From: Tessaracoccus antarcticus
Lineage (GTDB): Bacteria; Actinomycetota; Actinomycetes; Propionibacteriales; Propionibacteriaceae
Length of the DNA stretch: 64,000 nucleotides
Assembly (NCBI RefSeq): GCF_003688855.1
Contig: NZ_REFW01000001.1
Location: 124,001-188,000, forward strand
Reading direction: 5' to 3'
Every line of letters starts with the position of its first letter. The stretch's first letter is position 1. The notes beneath the pieces were generated by a model, which was given only the letters and a program-made list of their open reading frames with translations, was not told where the DNA came from and did not search any database. The position numbers and the translations under genes are program-made. Positions 37,723 through 45,773 of this stretch are shown piece by piece.

Positions 37723-39810
37723 ATGCCTGAGACTGACTCGCCCTCCCAGGTGGTCGTCTCGGTGGTTGTTCCATGCTTCCGCAGCATCGATTTCCTGCCT
37801 GCCTGCATCGCCACTTTCACCGCGCAGACACTGGATCCCGACCTGTTCGAGACCATCTTCGTCTTCAACGGAACCGACGACGGTGGAATGGCACTGGCAG
37901 AGGAATTGCTGTCGGCCAGTGGTCTTCACCACCAGATCCTCAAGAGTTCCGTCGGGGCCAGCCCGGCGCGCAACCGTGGATCGCAGCAGGCCAGGGGTTC
38001 CTGGATCGTCTTCCACGATGTGGACGACACCTTGTCCCCGCAGTACCTGGAAGCACTGCTGGCGTCCGCCACCTCGCGGACCATCGTGCCGGTCGCAGGC
38101 ATCGTGGACATCGACGAGTTCGGCAACGAAAAGCCCTCGGAGATCCACGAACAGATACAGGAGCACCGCGGGGTCGTCGACGCTCGAGACCTCCGCCGGG
38201 TGCTGACGCTGGCGACACTGAAACTGATCCCGGCCGAGGTGGTGCACCGACACCCCTTCAACGAGCAACTCGACAGCGGCGAGGACGTCGCTCTGTTCGC
38301 CGACATGGCAGATGCCGAAGGGTTGAGCTTCGACACCACTCCGGCGCACGAGGGTGCCATGTATCGCCGCCTGGTCCGGGCGGGTTCCGTGGGCCGCCAA
38401 GGCATGACATTCGACTTCAAGGTCCGTCAACGACTCGATGTGATCGAGGTGCTCGAACAGCAGATCGAGCGGGGCGGGCCCCTGAAGGACCTCATCGCAT
38501 CCTTCGTCATCTCCCAGGCCAGTTTCATCTCCCGTTACCTGGATGCCCATCCGGAGCAACAGGAAACGGTGGTGGCGGCGATCAAGGAAAGGGATCTGCA
38601 CAATTTTCCGTGGTACGTGCTGCGGTTGCGAAGCCAGCGGTTGATCGTCTCGTACAACTTCGCCCCCTTCTCCGACCCGTCTTCCGTCGTCGCACTGAAG
38701 CGAGCCGTGGTGTCCGGGAAGAAGTGGAACGTCATCTCCGCCGACATGTCCAGCGTTCGTTCCACGGACCGCACGTTGGCGCGGCTCGCACGCGACGCCG
38801 TCGCCGAGCACACCATGGTGGATGGGCCGGCCGTCTGGTCGCAATGGTCGGGTATGGAGGACTTCATGGAGCGCGGGTGGACCGCGCTCGAGGAGCTCGA
38901 GGTGGTGCATGGCCGCCAGCGGGAAGTTCACAGCCGCGCCATGTGGCCCGCCTCCCACTACCTGGGGGCACTCATCAAGGCACGTCGCGGCGCTGAGGTG
39001 CACTGGGCGGCCGAATTTTCCGACCCCCTCAGCACCGACGTCAAGGGCAACTTCAGGCCGGGCGTCGTCACCCCCTCCCCCCTCCTCGCCGAACTTGAGG
39101 ATGCACTGCGTGCTGTGGGCGTGGAGCCTCCGGGGACCGACTCCCTTTTCGTCTGGGCCGAAACAGTGGCGTACGGGTTGGCGGATCAGATCATGTTCAC
39201 GAATCCTCACCAGATGACTGCCATGCTGGAGCGTGTGACCGACCGCACGCTCCGGGAACGGATCCTTGACAGGGCCGTGGTGTCCCCGCAGCCGACCCTC
39301 CCCGAGGCCTGGTACGACCTCGGGCGCGGACCGACCACACTCACACCCGGCGTCTTCCACATCGGGTACTTCGGTTCGTTCTACCCCACGCGTGGCATGG
39401 GCGACGTCTTCAAGGCTCTGGCTGAACTCCCCGCCGAGAAGGCCGCCCGCATCAAACTTCATCTCTTCACGGCGTCAACGCCCCAACTGGCGGAGGAAAT
39501 CGCCAGGAATCCGCGGCGCTCCTCCATCATCGTCTACAACTCGCTGCCCTACCTTGACTTCCTCAGGGCTACACGGGAGTTCGATCTGCTGTTCCTCAAC
39601 GATGCGGAAACGCGGTCCGTGGGCAAGAGGGTCAATCCCTACCTGCCCTCCAAGCTCAGCGATTACCTTGGCAGCGGGAGCCCCATCTGGGCAATGGCGG
39701 AACCCGGCAGCATGCTCTCCCGGTCACCCGTGCACCACATCACCCGGCTCGGGGACGTGCCGGCAGCGGTGGCTCTTCTCAACCAACTCGTTCCCGGGGG
39801 GATACGTTGA
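37723..39810 (+). CDS. Glycosyltransferase, GT2 domain fused to a GT-B-like domain
   Basis: This 695-residue protein begins with a family 2 domain: VVVSVVVPCFRSIDFLPACI, then SPARNRGSQQARGSWIVFHD followed by VDD, the metal-binding motif. The middle domain (about 370-500) is shared with the 34031 protein (SRAMWPASHYLGALIK, WAAEFSDPLST, ADQIMFTNPHQMTAML). The last 190 residues look like the donor half of a GT-B enzyme: FHIGYFGSFYPTRGMGDVFK and LPSKLSDYLGSGSPIWAMAE. So there are two transferase units with a linker domain. ATG start 14 nt after wecC; its stop overlaps the TTG of the next gene. Confidence 0.84.
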   Translation: MPETDSPSQVVVSVVVPCFRSIDFLPACIATFTAQTLDPDLFETIFVFNGTDDGGMALAEELLSASGLHHQILKSSVGASPARNRGSQQARGSWIVFHDVDDTLSPQYLEALLASATSRTIVPVAGIVDIDEFGNEKPSEIHEQIQEHRGVVDARDLRRVLTLATLKLIPAEVVHRHPFNEQLDSGEDVALFADMADAEGLSFDTTPAHEGAMYRRLVRAGSVGRQGMTFDFKVRQRLDVIEVLEQQIERGGPLKDLIASFVISQASFISRYLDAHPEQQETVVAAIKERDLHNFPWYVLRLRSQRLIVSYNFAPFSDPSSVVALKRAVVSGKKWNVISADMSSVRSTDRTLARLARDAVAEHTMVDGPAVWSQWSGMEDFMERGWTALEELEVVHGRQREVHSRAMWPASHYLGALIKARRGAEVHWAAEFSDPLSTDVKGNFRPGVVTPSPLLAELEDALRAVGVEPPGTDSLFVWAETVAYGLADQIMFTNPHQMTAMLERVTDRTLRERILDRAVVSPQPTLPEAWYDLGRGPTTLTPGVFHIGYFGSFYPTRGMGDVFKALAELPAEKAARIKLHLFTASTPQLAEEIARNPRRSSIIVYNSLPYLDFLRATREFDLLFLNDAETRSVGKRVNPYLPSKLSDYLGSGSPIWAMAEPGSMLSRSPVHHITRLGDVPAAVALLNQLVPGGIR

Positions 39811-40937
39811 ACAGGACCAAGCTTCTCTACCGTCTGGCGCTTGCCGGCTCAGCCCTGCTCCTTCTAGCGGCAGCGGTGTTGGCCGTGGTTCCGGACGGAG
39901 TCCCCTTTCAGGTCTTCGCCCTGTCGCTGGGCATCCTCGGGGCACTGCTCACGGGCCACCTCCGGATGCGCCTGACCTCGACGGGACAGCGCGCGACTGC
40001 TGCTGCCCTCCGGACGCTGGTGTCGCGCAGCGAGCAACTGGTGCTACTGGAGAAGGCAGTGAAGGATGTTTCCGCCTCGGCGAGGGGGGCCGACGAAACA
40101 ATCCTGCTCGCGTTGGGCGACACGCAGGCTTCCATCGCGGCGAGTGAGAGTTTCCTGCTGGCCGAGCTGAGCACGCTTCGGCAGCGCATCACGTCGACGG
40201 CCACGTCCGGCTCGGCGGAGCTGCTGGCGCACGAGAAAGCGGTCACCACCCGCCACGCATGGGTTCAAGGACAGTTTCAGCAGCTGCGAACCCAGCTCGA
40301 ACACCTTCCCTCGGACGCCGGGGAGTACAGCACGCTGCGCCGCCTCCTGGTGCCTGACCACGTCGCCCTCCCACAACTGGGCGGCTGGGCCATCTCCAGC
40401 TCAACGGTCGACTCACTGGTGCACAAGGCACTGGCCGAGGACGGTCCGCGCACCATCGTCGAACTGGGATCCGGGGCATCCACCATCTGGTTGGCGTACG
40501 CGCTGCGGAGCCGCGGCACCGGAGGTCACATCCACTCCCTGGACCATCTGGAGGAGTACGGGTCGAAGACCAGGGCACTTCTGGAGGCCTACGGCCTCAC
40601 TGAGTTCGCCACGGTCCACATAGCCCCACTGGTCCCCGTCGACATACGGGGCAGGACGTTCAACTGGTACGACACGTCTGCGCTTGGCTCGGAGGCCAGG
40701 ATCGACATGCTCCTCGTGGACGGCCCCCCGGCAGGCAACACGGAGAACAACAGGTACCCGGCGCTTCCCCAACTGGCACCCATGCTGGCCGATGGTGCCT
40801 TCGTGTACCTCGACGACACCATCCGCAGCGACGAGAAGCACGTGATCGAGCTGTGGTTGTCAGAGTTTCCCGAACTGGCGCAGGAAGCCCTGCTCCCCAA
40901 GTCAACGATCCTTCGATGGAGTACCGGACATCACTGA
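39807..40937 (+). CDS. Membrane-tethered SAM-dependent methyltransferase
   Basis: This 376-residue protein has two membrane helices (about 10-50), a helical coiled region (about 55-165) and a C-terminal class I methyltransferase domain of the Methyltransf_24 kind. The SAM-binding glycine loop is IVELGSGASTIWLAYAL. Further on are GHIHSLDHLEEYG and the acidic strand end IDMLLVDGPPAGN. It probably methylates a sugar of the growing polysaccharide at the inner face of the membrane. TTG start with GGGGGG about 5 nt upstream; TTGA overlaps the stop of the glycosyltransferase gene. Confidence 0.75.
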   Translation: MNRTKLLYRLALAGSALLLLAAAVLAVVPDGVPFQVFALSLGILGALLTGHLRMRLTSTGQRATAAALRTLVSRSEQLVLLEKAVKDVSASARGADETILLALGDTQASIAASESFLLAELSTLRQRITSTATSGSAELLAHEKAVTTRHAWVQGQFQQLRTQLEHLPSDAGEYSTLRRLLVPDHVALPQLGGWAISSSTVDSLVHKALAEDGPRTIVELGSGASTIWLAYALRSRGTGGHIHSLDHLEEYGSKTRALLEAYGLTEFATVHIAPLVPVDIRGRTFNWYDTSALGSEARIDMLLVDGPPAGNTENNRYPALPQLAPMLADGAFVYLDDTIRSDEKHVIELWLSEFPELAQEALLPKSTILRWSTGHH

Positions 40938-41004
40938 CATCACGACGCGCCGCGCCGCGGAAATCACCTTCCACGAACTCGAGATCGGACCCCGGCGCGT
41001 TGAC

Positions 41005-42102
41005 GTGCAAGCACGGGAAGCAGGAACCGTGCACGACCTCTGGTTCGAAACGAGCCATGACGTGGGGATCACGTCAACATCCATGGCTGTCGCGCTGTCC
41101 ACGCTGTGCGGCCGGGCATTCGACAAGGTCCACTTCAACTTTCCGGTGTCGCAAGGCGTCATCACACCCATCACACAACTGACTCAGGCAGAGGTCAGTG
41201 CCACCCCCACACAATCCTCGGATCCAAGCGGCGCGCGACGCGGCAACCTGCTGAGCTTCAGCGGAGGATTCGACTCACTGGCCGCTCGCGCACTGATGCC
41301 CTCGGACACCAAGCTGGTGTCGATGGATTTCGGAGGGCGGTTCTCCCGGGAGCGGGACTTCTTCGACCGCTTCGACACCCTGCGCGTTTCGAGCAACCTT
41401 CTGTCGAGCCCGCTGCGGAGGAACTCCTGGTCGTTCATGGGCATCGGAGCCATCCTGGCCTCCGACTTCCACCATTGCGAGTACCACACCTTCGGGGGGA
41501 TTCTGGAAGCCGGGGTGGACAACATGCGGGTCAAGCCGGCTGCTGCGGCCGCGGGCACGTTCCCACCTTTCCGCGCTGCCGGCTACACCAACGCCCCGTA
41601 CGTTCTCGGGCTCACAGAAGTGGGCACACTGATCGTGTTGCTGCAGACCAACCCGGAGCTCGTTGCCCCGTCCCTGTCATCCCTGGCAAGCCCCGGTGAG
41701 GAGAAGCTGTATCGCAAAGCGGTACTGACCCGGTTGGTGGCGGACACGCTGAACATCACCGTGGACTTCGATGACATCGCGCCCCCTGCCGAACCCCACT
41801 TCCGCTTCGGCCAGAACTTCGCCCTGGACCTCCTGTCCCTCTACGTCGTCTCCCGGCGCGGGGATGTGGCCGGACTTCGCCTTGTGAGTGACATGCCCCC
41901 GTCGGTGACGGAGGCAGCCAAGGGACTCGACATGGCGTTCATGGAGCGGGCCAACCCGACGCTGTACGAGCACTTCCCCCAGCCCCTCCTGGGTGGTCTG
42001 TACAGGAGGCTTGGCGAGTGTGGCATCCGGTGGTACACGGAGCGCGACTGGACGTCATTCCGCACGGTCCGTGAACTCCTCGCCCCGTACCACCGCATCT
42101 GA
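41005..42102 (+). CDS. PP-loop (SGGFDS) protein of unknown function, paralogue 1
   Basis: The product has 365 residues from the only canonical start, GTG 41005. The ATP-pyrophosphatase loop SGGFDS is at 86-91, followed by DFGGRFSRERDFFDRFDTLR, then GAILASDF and GGILEAG. All these blocks recur in the protein at 60083. PP-loop enzymes adenylate a substrate, often a carboxyl, before amide or thio transfer. It lacks the four-Cys zinc site of QueC and the N-terminal glutaminase of asparagine synthetases. Since it ends the wecC operon, amidation of a uronic acid is a fair guess, no more. Similarity to the paralogue continues about 25 codons upstream (EITFHELEIG..) where no ATG, GTG or TTG exists in frame, so the true start is uncertain. 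Confidence 0.65.
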   Translation: MQAREAGTVHDLWFETSHDVGITSTSMAVALSTLCGRAFDKVHFNFPVSQGVITPITQLTQAEVSATPTQSSDPSGARRGNLLSFSGGFDSLAARALMPSDTKLVSMDFGGRFSRERDFFDRFDTLRVSSNLLSSPLRRNSWSFMGIGAILASDFHHCEYHTFGGILEAGVDNMRVKPAAAAAGTFPPFRAAGYTNAPYVLGLTEVGTLIVLLQTNPELVAPSLSSLASPGEEKLYRKAVLTRLVADTLNITVDFDDIAPPAEPHFRFGQNFALDLLSLYVVSRRGDVAGLRLVSDMPPSVTEAAKGLDMAFMERANPTLYEHFPQPLLGGLYRRLGECGIRWYTERDWTSFRTVRELLAPYHRI

Positions 42103-42136
42103 GCCACACGTCCCAGCCCTCTGGAACGTGGAGCGA

Positions 42137-43288
42137 TCAGTTCCCCTGGACGTCGAACTCCGGCATCCGTTTGCCAACGTTGAGGAGTTCCGCGATCGCC
42201 GCGGCACTGCGCTCACCGGCAAGGCCATCACCATACGGATTCACCGCGGTCGACATCGCCTTGTACACAGCAGGATCATCCAGCAACACATCCACCTCCG
42301 CCACGATCCGCTCCGTCGTCGTACCGATCAGCTTCACCGTCCCCGCATCCACAGCCTCCGGGCGCTCCGTGTTGTCCCGCAACACCAACACCGGCTTCCC
42401 CAGACTCGGCGCCTCCTCCTGGACACCACCCGAATCCGTCAGGATCAGGTACGCCAACTTCTGCACGTGCACGAACTCCGCATAATCCAGGGGCTCACAC
42501 ACCAAAATATTGTCGTGATCCGCGAACAACGGCAGGATCTCCTCGCGCACCTTCGGATTCTTGTGCGCCGGGAACACAAACACCGTGTCCGGACGCGCCG
42601 CAGCAAGCTGCGCCACCGCCCGACCAATCCGGCGCATCGGCTCCCCCAAATTCTCACGGCGATGCGTCGTCAACAACACGATCCGACGCTCCTCCCCCGC
42701 CAGTGCGGCGATCCGGGGATCCGTGAACGTGACCACCTGCTCAGCAGTCCAGTGCAACGCATCAATCACCGTGTTGCCCACCACACTGACGATCGCCGGA
42801 TCAATACCCTCACGCAACAAGTTGTCCCGCGACAACGTCGTCGGCGCCAGATGCAACGCCGTCACCTGACCCGCGAGCTTCCGGTTCGCCTCCTCCGGGA
42901 ACGGCGAATGAATATCACCCGAGCGCAACCCCGCCTCCAGGTGCACCACCGGAATGTTGTGATAAAAACACGCGATCGCAGCAATGGCCACCGTCGTCGT
43001 GTCCCCCTGCACCACCACCGCATCCGGGCGACGCTCCGTCAACACCTTCGGCAACTCCTGCAGGATCCGTGCCGCCAACTCCGTCAACGTGGCACCCGGA
43101 TGGAACACCTTCAGATCCAGATCCGGCGTGATCCCGAACCACTGGTTGACCTGATCCATCATCTCCCTGTGCTGACCAGTACTCACCACGATCGGGTTCA
43201 GCACCGACGACGCCTCCAGCGCACGGATCAACGGCGCCATCTTCACCGCTTCGGGACGTGTGCCATAAACGACCATGACCTGCTTCAT
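42137..43288 (-). CDS. wecB: UDP-GlcNAc 2-epimerase (WecB/WbpI family)
   Basis: This 383-residue protein starts KQVMVVYGTRPEAVKMAPLI, the signature of non-hydrolysing UDP-GlcNAc 2-epimerases. It has VQGDTTT, HLEAGLRSGDIHSPFPEEAN, LTTHRRENLGEPM and the LTDSGGVQEEAPSLGKPVLV block. It converts UDP-GlcNAc to UDP-ManNAc. WbpI, which does the same with UDP-GlcNAc3NAcA, is a relative, and since this locus has WbpB/E/D the enzyme may serve that step or both. Codon use (GCG, CCG, TTG, GAT, GGT) differs from its neighbours and resembles wbpE. ATG start with GGAGAG upstream. It converges with the PP-loop gene, 34 nt apart. Confidence 0.93.
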   Translation of the reverse strand: MKQVMVVYGTRPEAVKMAPLIRALEASSVLNPIVVSTGQHREMMDQVNQWFGITPDLDLKVFHPGATLTELAARILQELPKVLTERRPDAVVVQGDTTTVAIAAIACFYHNIPVVHLEAGLRSGDIHSPFPEEANRKLAGQVTALHLAPTTLSRDNLLREGIDPAIVSVVGNTVIDALHWTAEQVVTFTDPRIAALAGEERRIVLLTTHRRENLGEPMRRIGRAVAQLAAARPDTVFVFPAHKNPKVREEILPLFADHDNILVCEPLDYAEFVHVQKLAYLILTDSGGVQEEAPSLGKPVLVLRDNTERPEAVDAGTVKLIGTTTERIVAEVDVLLDDPAVYKAMSTAVNPYGDGLAGERSAAAIAELLNVGKRMPEFDVQGN

Positions 43289-43318
43289 GCGGCTCTCCTT
43301 CGTGGACTACGTCCAATC

Positions 43319-43324
43319 ACCCTA
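43319..43324 (-). promoter_or_regulatory. -10 box of wecB
   Basis: TAGGGT on the - strand (43324 to 43319) fits TANNNT. It gives a leader of about 24 nt with the GGAGAG ribosome binding site. Confidence 0.5.
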
Positions 43325-43462
43325 TCCATGCGCGCCCGCTGCCGTGGCGAGGGCTGGCCGGGCGCCGCCAATGGGCGAGTCCCTGCTCACAGCTCCCGCA
43401 GGGACCAGCCGGGACCCACTGCTCGTGTTCGGCGCTGCTCGCGGCCTGACCCGCGTCCGCCC

Positions 43463-43468
43463 TAGGGT
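43463..43468 (+). promoter_or_regulatory. -10 box giving a leaderless start for the EspC-like gene
   Basis: TAGGGT is followed by 6 nt and ATG 43475, with no ribosome binding site. It probably drives the whole 43475-46468 operon. Confidence 0.55.
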
Positions 43469-43474
43469 CTGGCC

Positions 43475-43771
43475 ATGGACTACACCGTGCAGATCGGACG
43501 GCTGGAGCACCACGGGCGCGACGTTGCGGCCGTCGGCGCCGATGCCGCCTACACCCTGCACGCTGTGCGCCTCGACGCGGCCGCCACCGCCATGCCGGGT
43601 TCGATGTCAGGCGTCGCAGCCGTGGCTCTCCATGGCAGGTTCGCGTCGGCGGCTGGCACGCTGGCCAGCGGGCTGGAGGCGTACGGGTCTTCCACGCATG
43701 CCACCGTCGACGGCTACCGGCAGCAGGAGGACAAGGCCGCGGCCGCCATCACCCAGTTCTTCGGGGGCTGA
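43475..43771 (+). CDS. EspC-like small type VII secretion substrate
   Basis: This 98-residue protein is helical and Ala-rich, without a signal peptide. Two helices are separated near PGSMSG (41-46), the place where WXG100-type proteins turn. Near the C-terminus Y81-RQQ-E85 fits the type VII secretion signal YxxxD/E. This combination is typical of ESX substrates of the EspC/WXG100 kind. The next gene encodes a protein with a WxG helical hairpin, so the two probably form a co-secreted dimer. ESX machine genes (mycP, eccC) lie 12-20 kb to the right. Confidence 0.68.
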   Translation: MDYTVQIGRLEHHGRDVAAVGADAAYTLHAVRLDAAATAMPGSMSGVAAVALHGRFASAAGTLASGLEAYGSSTHATVDGYRQQEDKAAAAITQFFGG

Positions 43772-43774
43772 GCC

Positions 43775-45424
43775 GTGGCTGGTTGGGGTGACGGTCTCCG
43801 GTGGGACGCGGCAGCGCTCCATGCCTCCGCGGAGGCACAGCGCGGCCAGGCCGACGCGCTGGCCTCCGCGATACAGCGGTTCAGCAACACGCCCACCGGC
43901 ACCTGGGAGGGCGTCGCCGCGACCGCTGCGGCGGCGCGGCGCAGCGCACTCGCCGCCCAGGGCGCCCACCTGTCCTCCCTGCTGGCGGACGCGTCGACGG
44001 CGTACGCCGACGCGGCATCGGACCTTGAGCCCCTGCGCGGCGACATGGACGCCACCGCCAACAACGCCCTGTCACAGGGTTTCCGGATTTCCGACGGCGG
44101 CCACGTGGAGGACCTCGCCGGCGGTTGGAGGATGCTGGATCCCCGCAGGCCCTGGACCCGGATCCGCATCTGGGGTTCCGTGCAGGCCATCGTCTTCCGG
44201 CTCACGACGCTCGACGCCCGGTTGGCCGGCCGACTCGCCGTCATGGCCGTGGGCGGCCGGATCAGCGAAGGGGGAACCTCCATGGCCGACGGCGTCCTCT
44301 CAGGGGCGCAGTTCCTGGGCGACCGCGTCGACGACGGGCTGGACTGGGGCCGGGGCCGGTGGGAGGACCTGGGCGACCTCGCCGATGTTGCGCGGGACAC
44401 CGTCGGCGAACACCTGTCCGCCTTCACGGCCGGGGTCGACCGGTTCCTCGACGCGTCGGGGGAACGTCCGAGATGGGTGGACGATCTCCTGCAGCGGGGC
44501 GAGATCCCCGAGCTTGCCGAGGTGTTGGCGGTCGGCGGCTACCTGACCGGCCTCGGTGCGGGCGCCATCGCCAACCTCGTCACCGGAGAGGACCAGAAGT
44601 TCTTCGACGACGGGCGGCCGTTCGTGGGCGACCCGCAGCACAGGTCGGGCCTGGACAACCGGCGCCTGCACAACCCGTCGGATCTGATGCGCGACATGTC
44701 CACGGTGTACTCGACACGCAACGAGGGCCGCGACCGCCCGAGTGTCCAGATCACCCGGGTCGACAATCCCGGGCAGCCGCCGCGCTACATCGTGGCCATC
44801 CCCGGCACCACCGAATCCATCGACACGTGGGGCGGCTGGACCGGGCAGCAGGGGGGCACGGACTGGGCGGCCAACCTCAAGGGGGTCGGCTACGGCACCA
44901 CATCGTCGACTGAGGCCATTCGGGCTGCCATCGACAAGGTGACGGCAGAACATCCCGGCGGCGGGCGCCCCCAGATCATCCTCACGGGCCACTCGCAGGG
45001 CGGCATCATTGCCGCCAACATCGCGGCCGATCCCGACTTCTCCTCCCGCTACGACATCGGCGGCATCATGACTGCCGGGTCCCCCATCCAGACCGTCCCC
45101 ATCCCCCGGGACATCCCCGTGGTCAACTTCTCCAACCAGTACGACCCCGTGCCGAAATCCGACCTGGGGGGTTTCGGCGGCTCGTACGAGCGCCCAGGGG
45201 TCTCCGACGTGTCCCTGGACAACGGGCCGGGTGAACTCGGACTTCACGACTGGCACGGCCAGGACACCTATGAGAACAAGATCCGCGACATCATGAGACC
45301 CGGCGGATCCGACTGGACGAAGGATGAGGCCCCCGTGCACGACTTCACCACCCACATCGACCGGTTCTACCCCACCGTCGGCGGCACCATCTCCACGTAC
45401 CAGGTGGAGGTGGGGCGTGAGTAG
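43775..45424 (+). CDS. Type VII effector-like lipase/esterase with N-terminal WxG domain
   Basis: This 549-residue protein has no signal peptide. The N-terminal 95 residues form an Ala-rich helical hairpin with W44-E-G46 at the turn, like WXG100 proteins. The C-terminal part (about 325-530) is an alpha/beta hydrolase of lipase type. The nucleophile S407 is in GHSQGG, the likely acid is D457 in NQYDPVP and the likely histidine is H491 or H494 in LHDWHG. IVAIPGTTESIDTWGGW forms the oxyanion region. It would be secreted by an ESX system and cleave lipids or esters. GTG start, GGGGG 7-8 nt upstream, 3 nt after the EspC-like stop. Confidence 0.78.
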   Translation: MAGWGDGLRWDAAALHASAEAQRGQADALASAIQRFSNTPTGTWEGVAATAAAARRSALAAQGAHLSSLLADASTAYADAASDLEPLRGDMDATANNALSQGFRISDGGHVEDLAGGWRMLDPRRPWTRIRIWGSVQAIVFRLTTLDARLAGRLAVMAVGGRISEGGTSMADGVLSGAQFLGDRVDDGLDWGRGRWEDLGDLADVARDTVGEHLSAFTAGVDRFLDASGERPRWVDDLLQRGEIPELAEVLAVGGYLTGLGAGAIANLVTGEDQKFFDDGRPFVGDPQHRSGLDNRRLHNPSDLMRDMSTVYSTRNEGRDRPSVQITRVDNPGQPPRYIVAIPGTTESIDTWGGWTGQQGGTDWAANLKGVGYGTTSSTEAIRAAIDKVTAEHPGGGRPQIILTGHSQGGIIAANIAADPDFSSRYDIGGIMTAGSPIQTVPIPRDIPVVNFSNQYDPVPKSDLGGFGGSYERPGVSDVSLDNGPGELGLHDWHGQDTYENKIRDIMRPGGSDWTKDEAPVHDFTTHIDRFYPTVGGTISTYQVEVGRE

Positions 45425-45773
45425 GCAAAGTCTCGCCGACATGGCTGCGGCGCTCCGCGACACCCTGACGACGCTCGAGGGATGCGAGAGCGTCGAGGCC
45501 ACCTGTCGTCGCAGCGGGCCCATCAGCGGCGCCCAGTGCGTCGTCACCCTCCACACCACCAGCACCGACCCCGCCTCGAGAGCCCGACTCCTTCGCGCGG
45601 CCCTCTCACGGTGCGCTGTCGTGCTGGCATCGTCGGCGCTGCGTGGCCAGCTCTACCTGTACTGCTACGACGGCGACGGGATGCGCCACACTGTCGACGA
45701 GGTGGACGACGACCTCGGAGCCGCCATCAGTTTCGACCGCCTCGCCGTCCGGGAAGGACTCCAGCGCTCATGA
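45417..45773 (+). CDS. Small protein downstream of the type VII lipase, unknown
   Basis: This 118-residue protein has no signal peptide or membrane segment. It appears to be alpha/beta: an N-terminal helix (LADMAAALRDTLTTLEG), a strand pair around AQCVVTLHTT, a helix, and a final strand GQLYLYCYDGDG. Four cysteines are present. The GTG start overlaps the lipase stop by 8 nt and its own stop overlaps the next ATG (ATGA). The place directly after a secreted toxin-like lipase suggests an immunity protein or a dedicated chaperone, which cannot be settled from sequence. Confidence 0.65.
   Translation: MSRQSLADMAAALRDTLTTLEGCESVEATCRRSGPISGAQCVVTLHTTSTDPASRARLLRAALSRCAVVLASSALRGQLYLYCYDGDGMRHTVDEVDDDLGAAISFDRLAVREGLQRS

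Noticed and set aside
41005-42102. QueC (7-cyano-7-deazaguanine synthase) or asparagine synthetase as identity of the PP-loop protein
   Set aside because: The SGGxDS loop is shared, but the zinc-binding cysteines of QueC and the N-terminal glutaminase of asparagine synthetase are missing.
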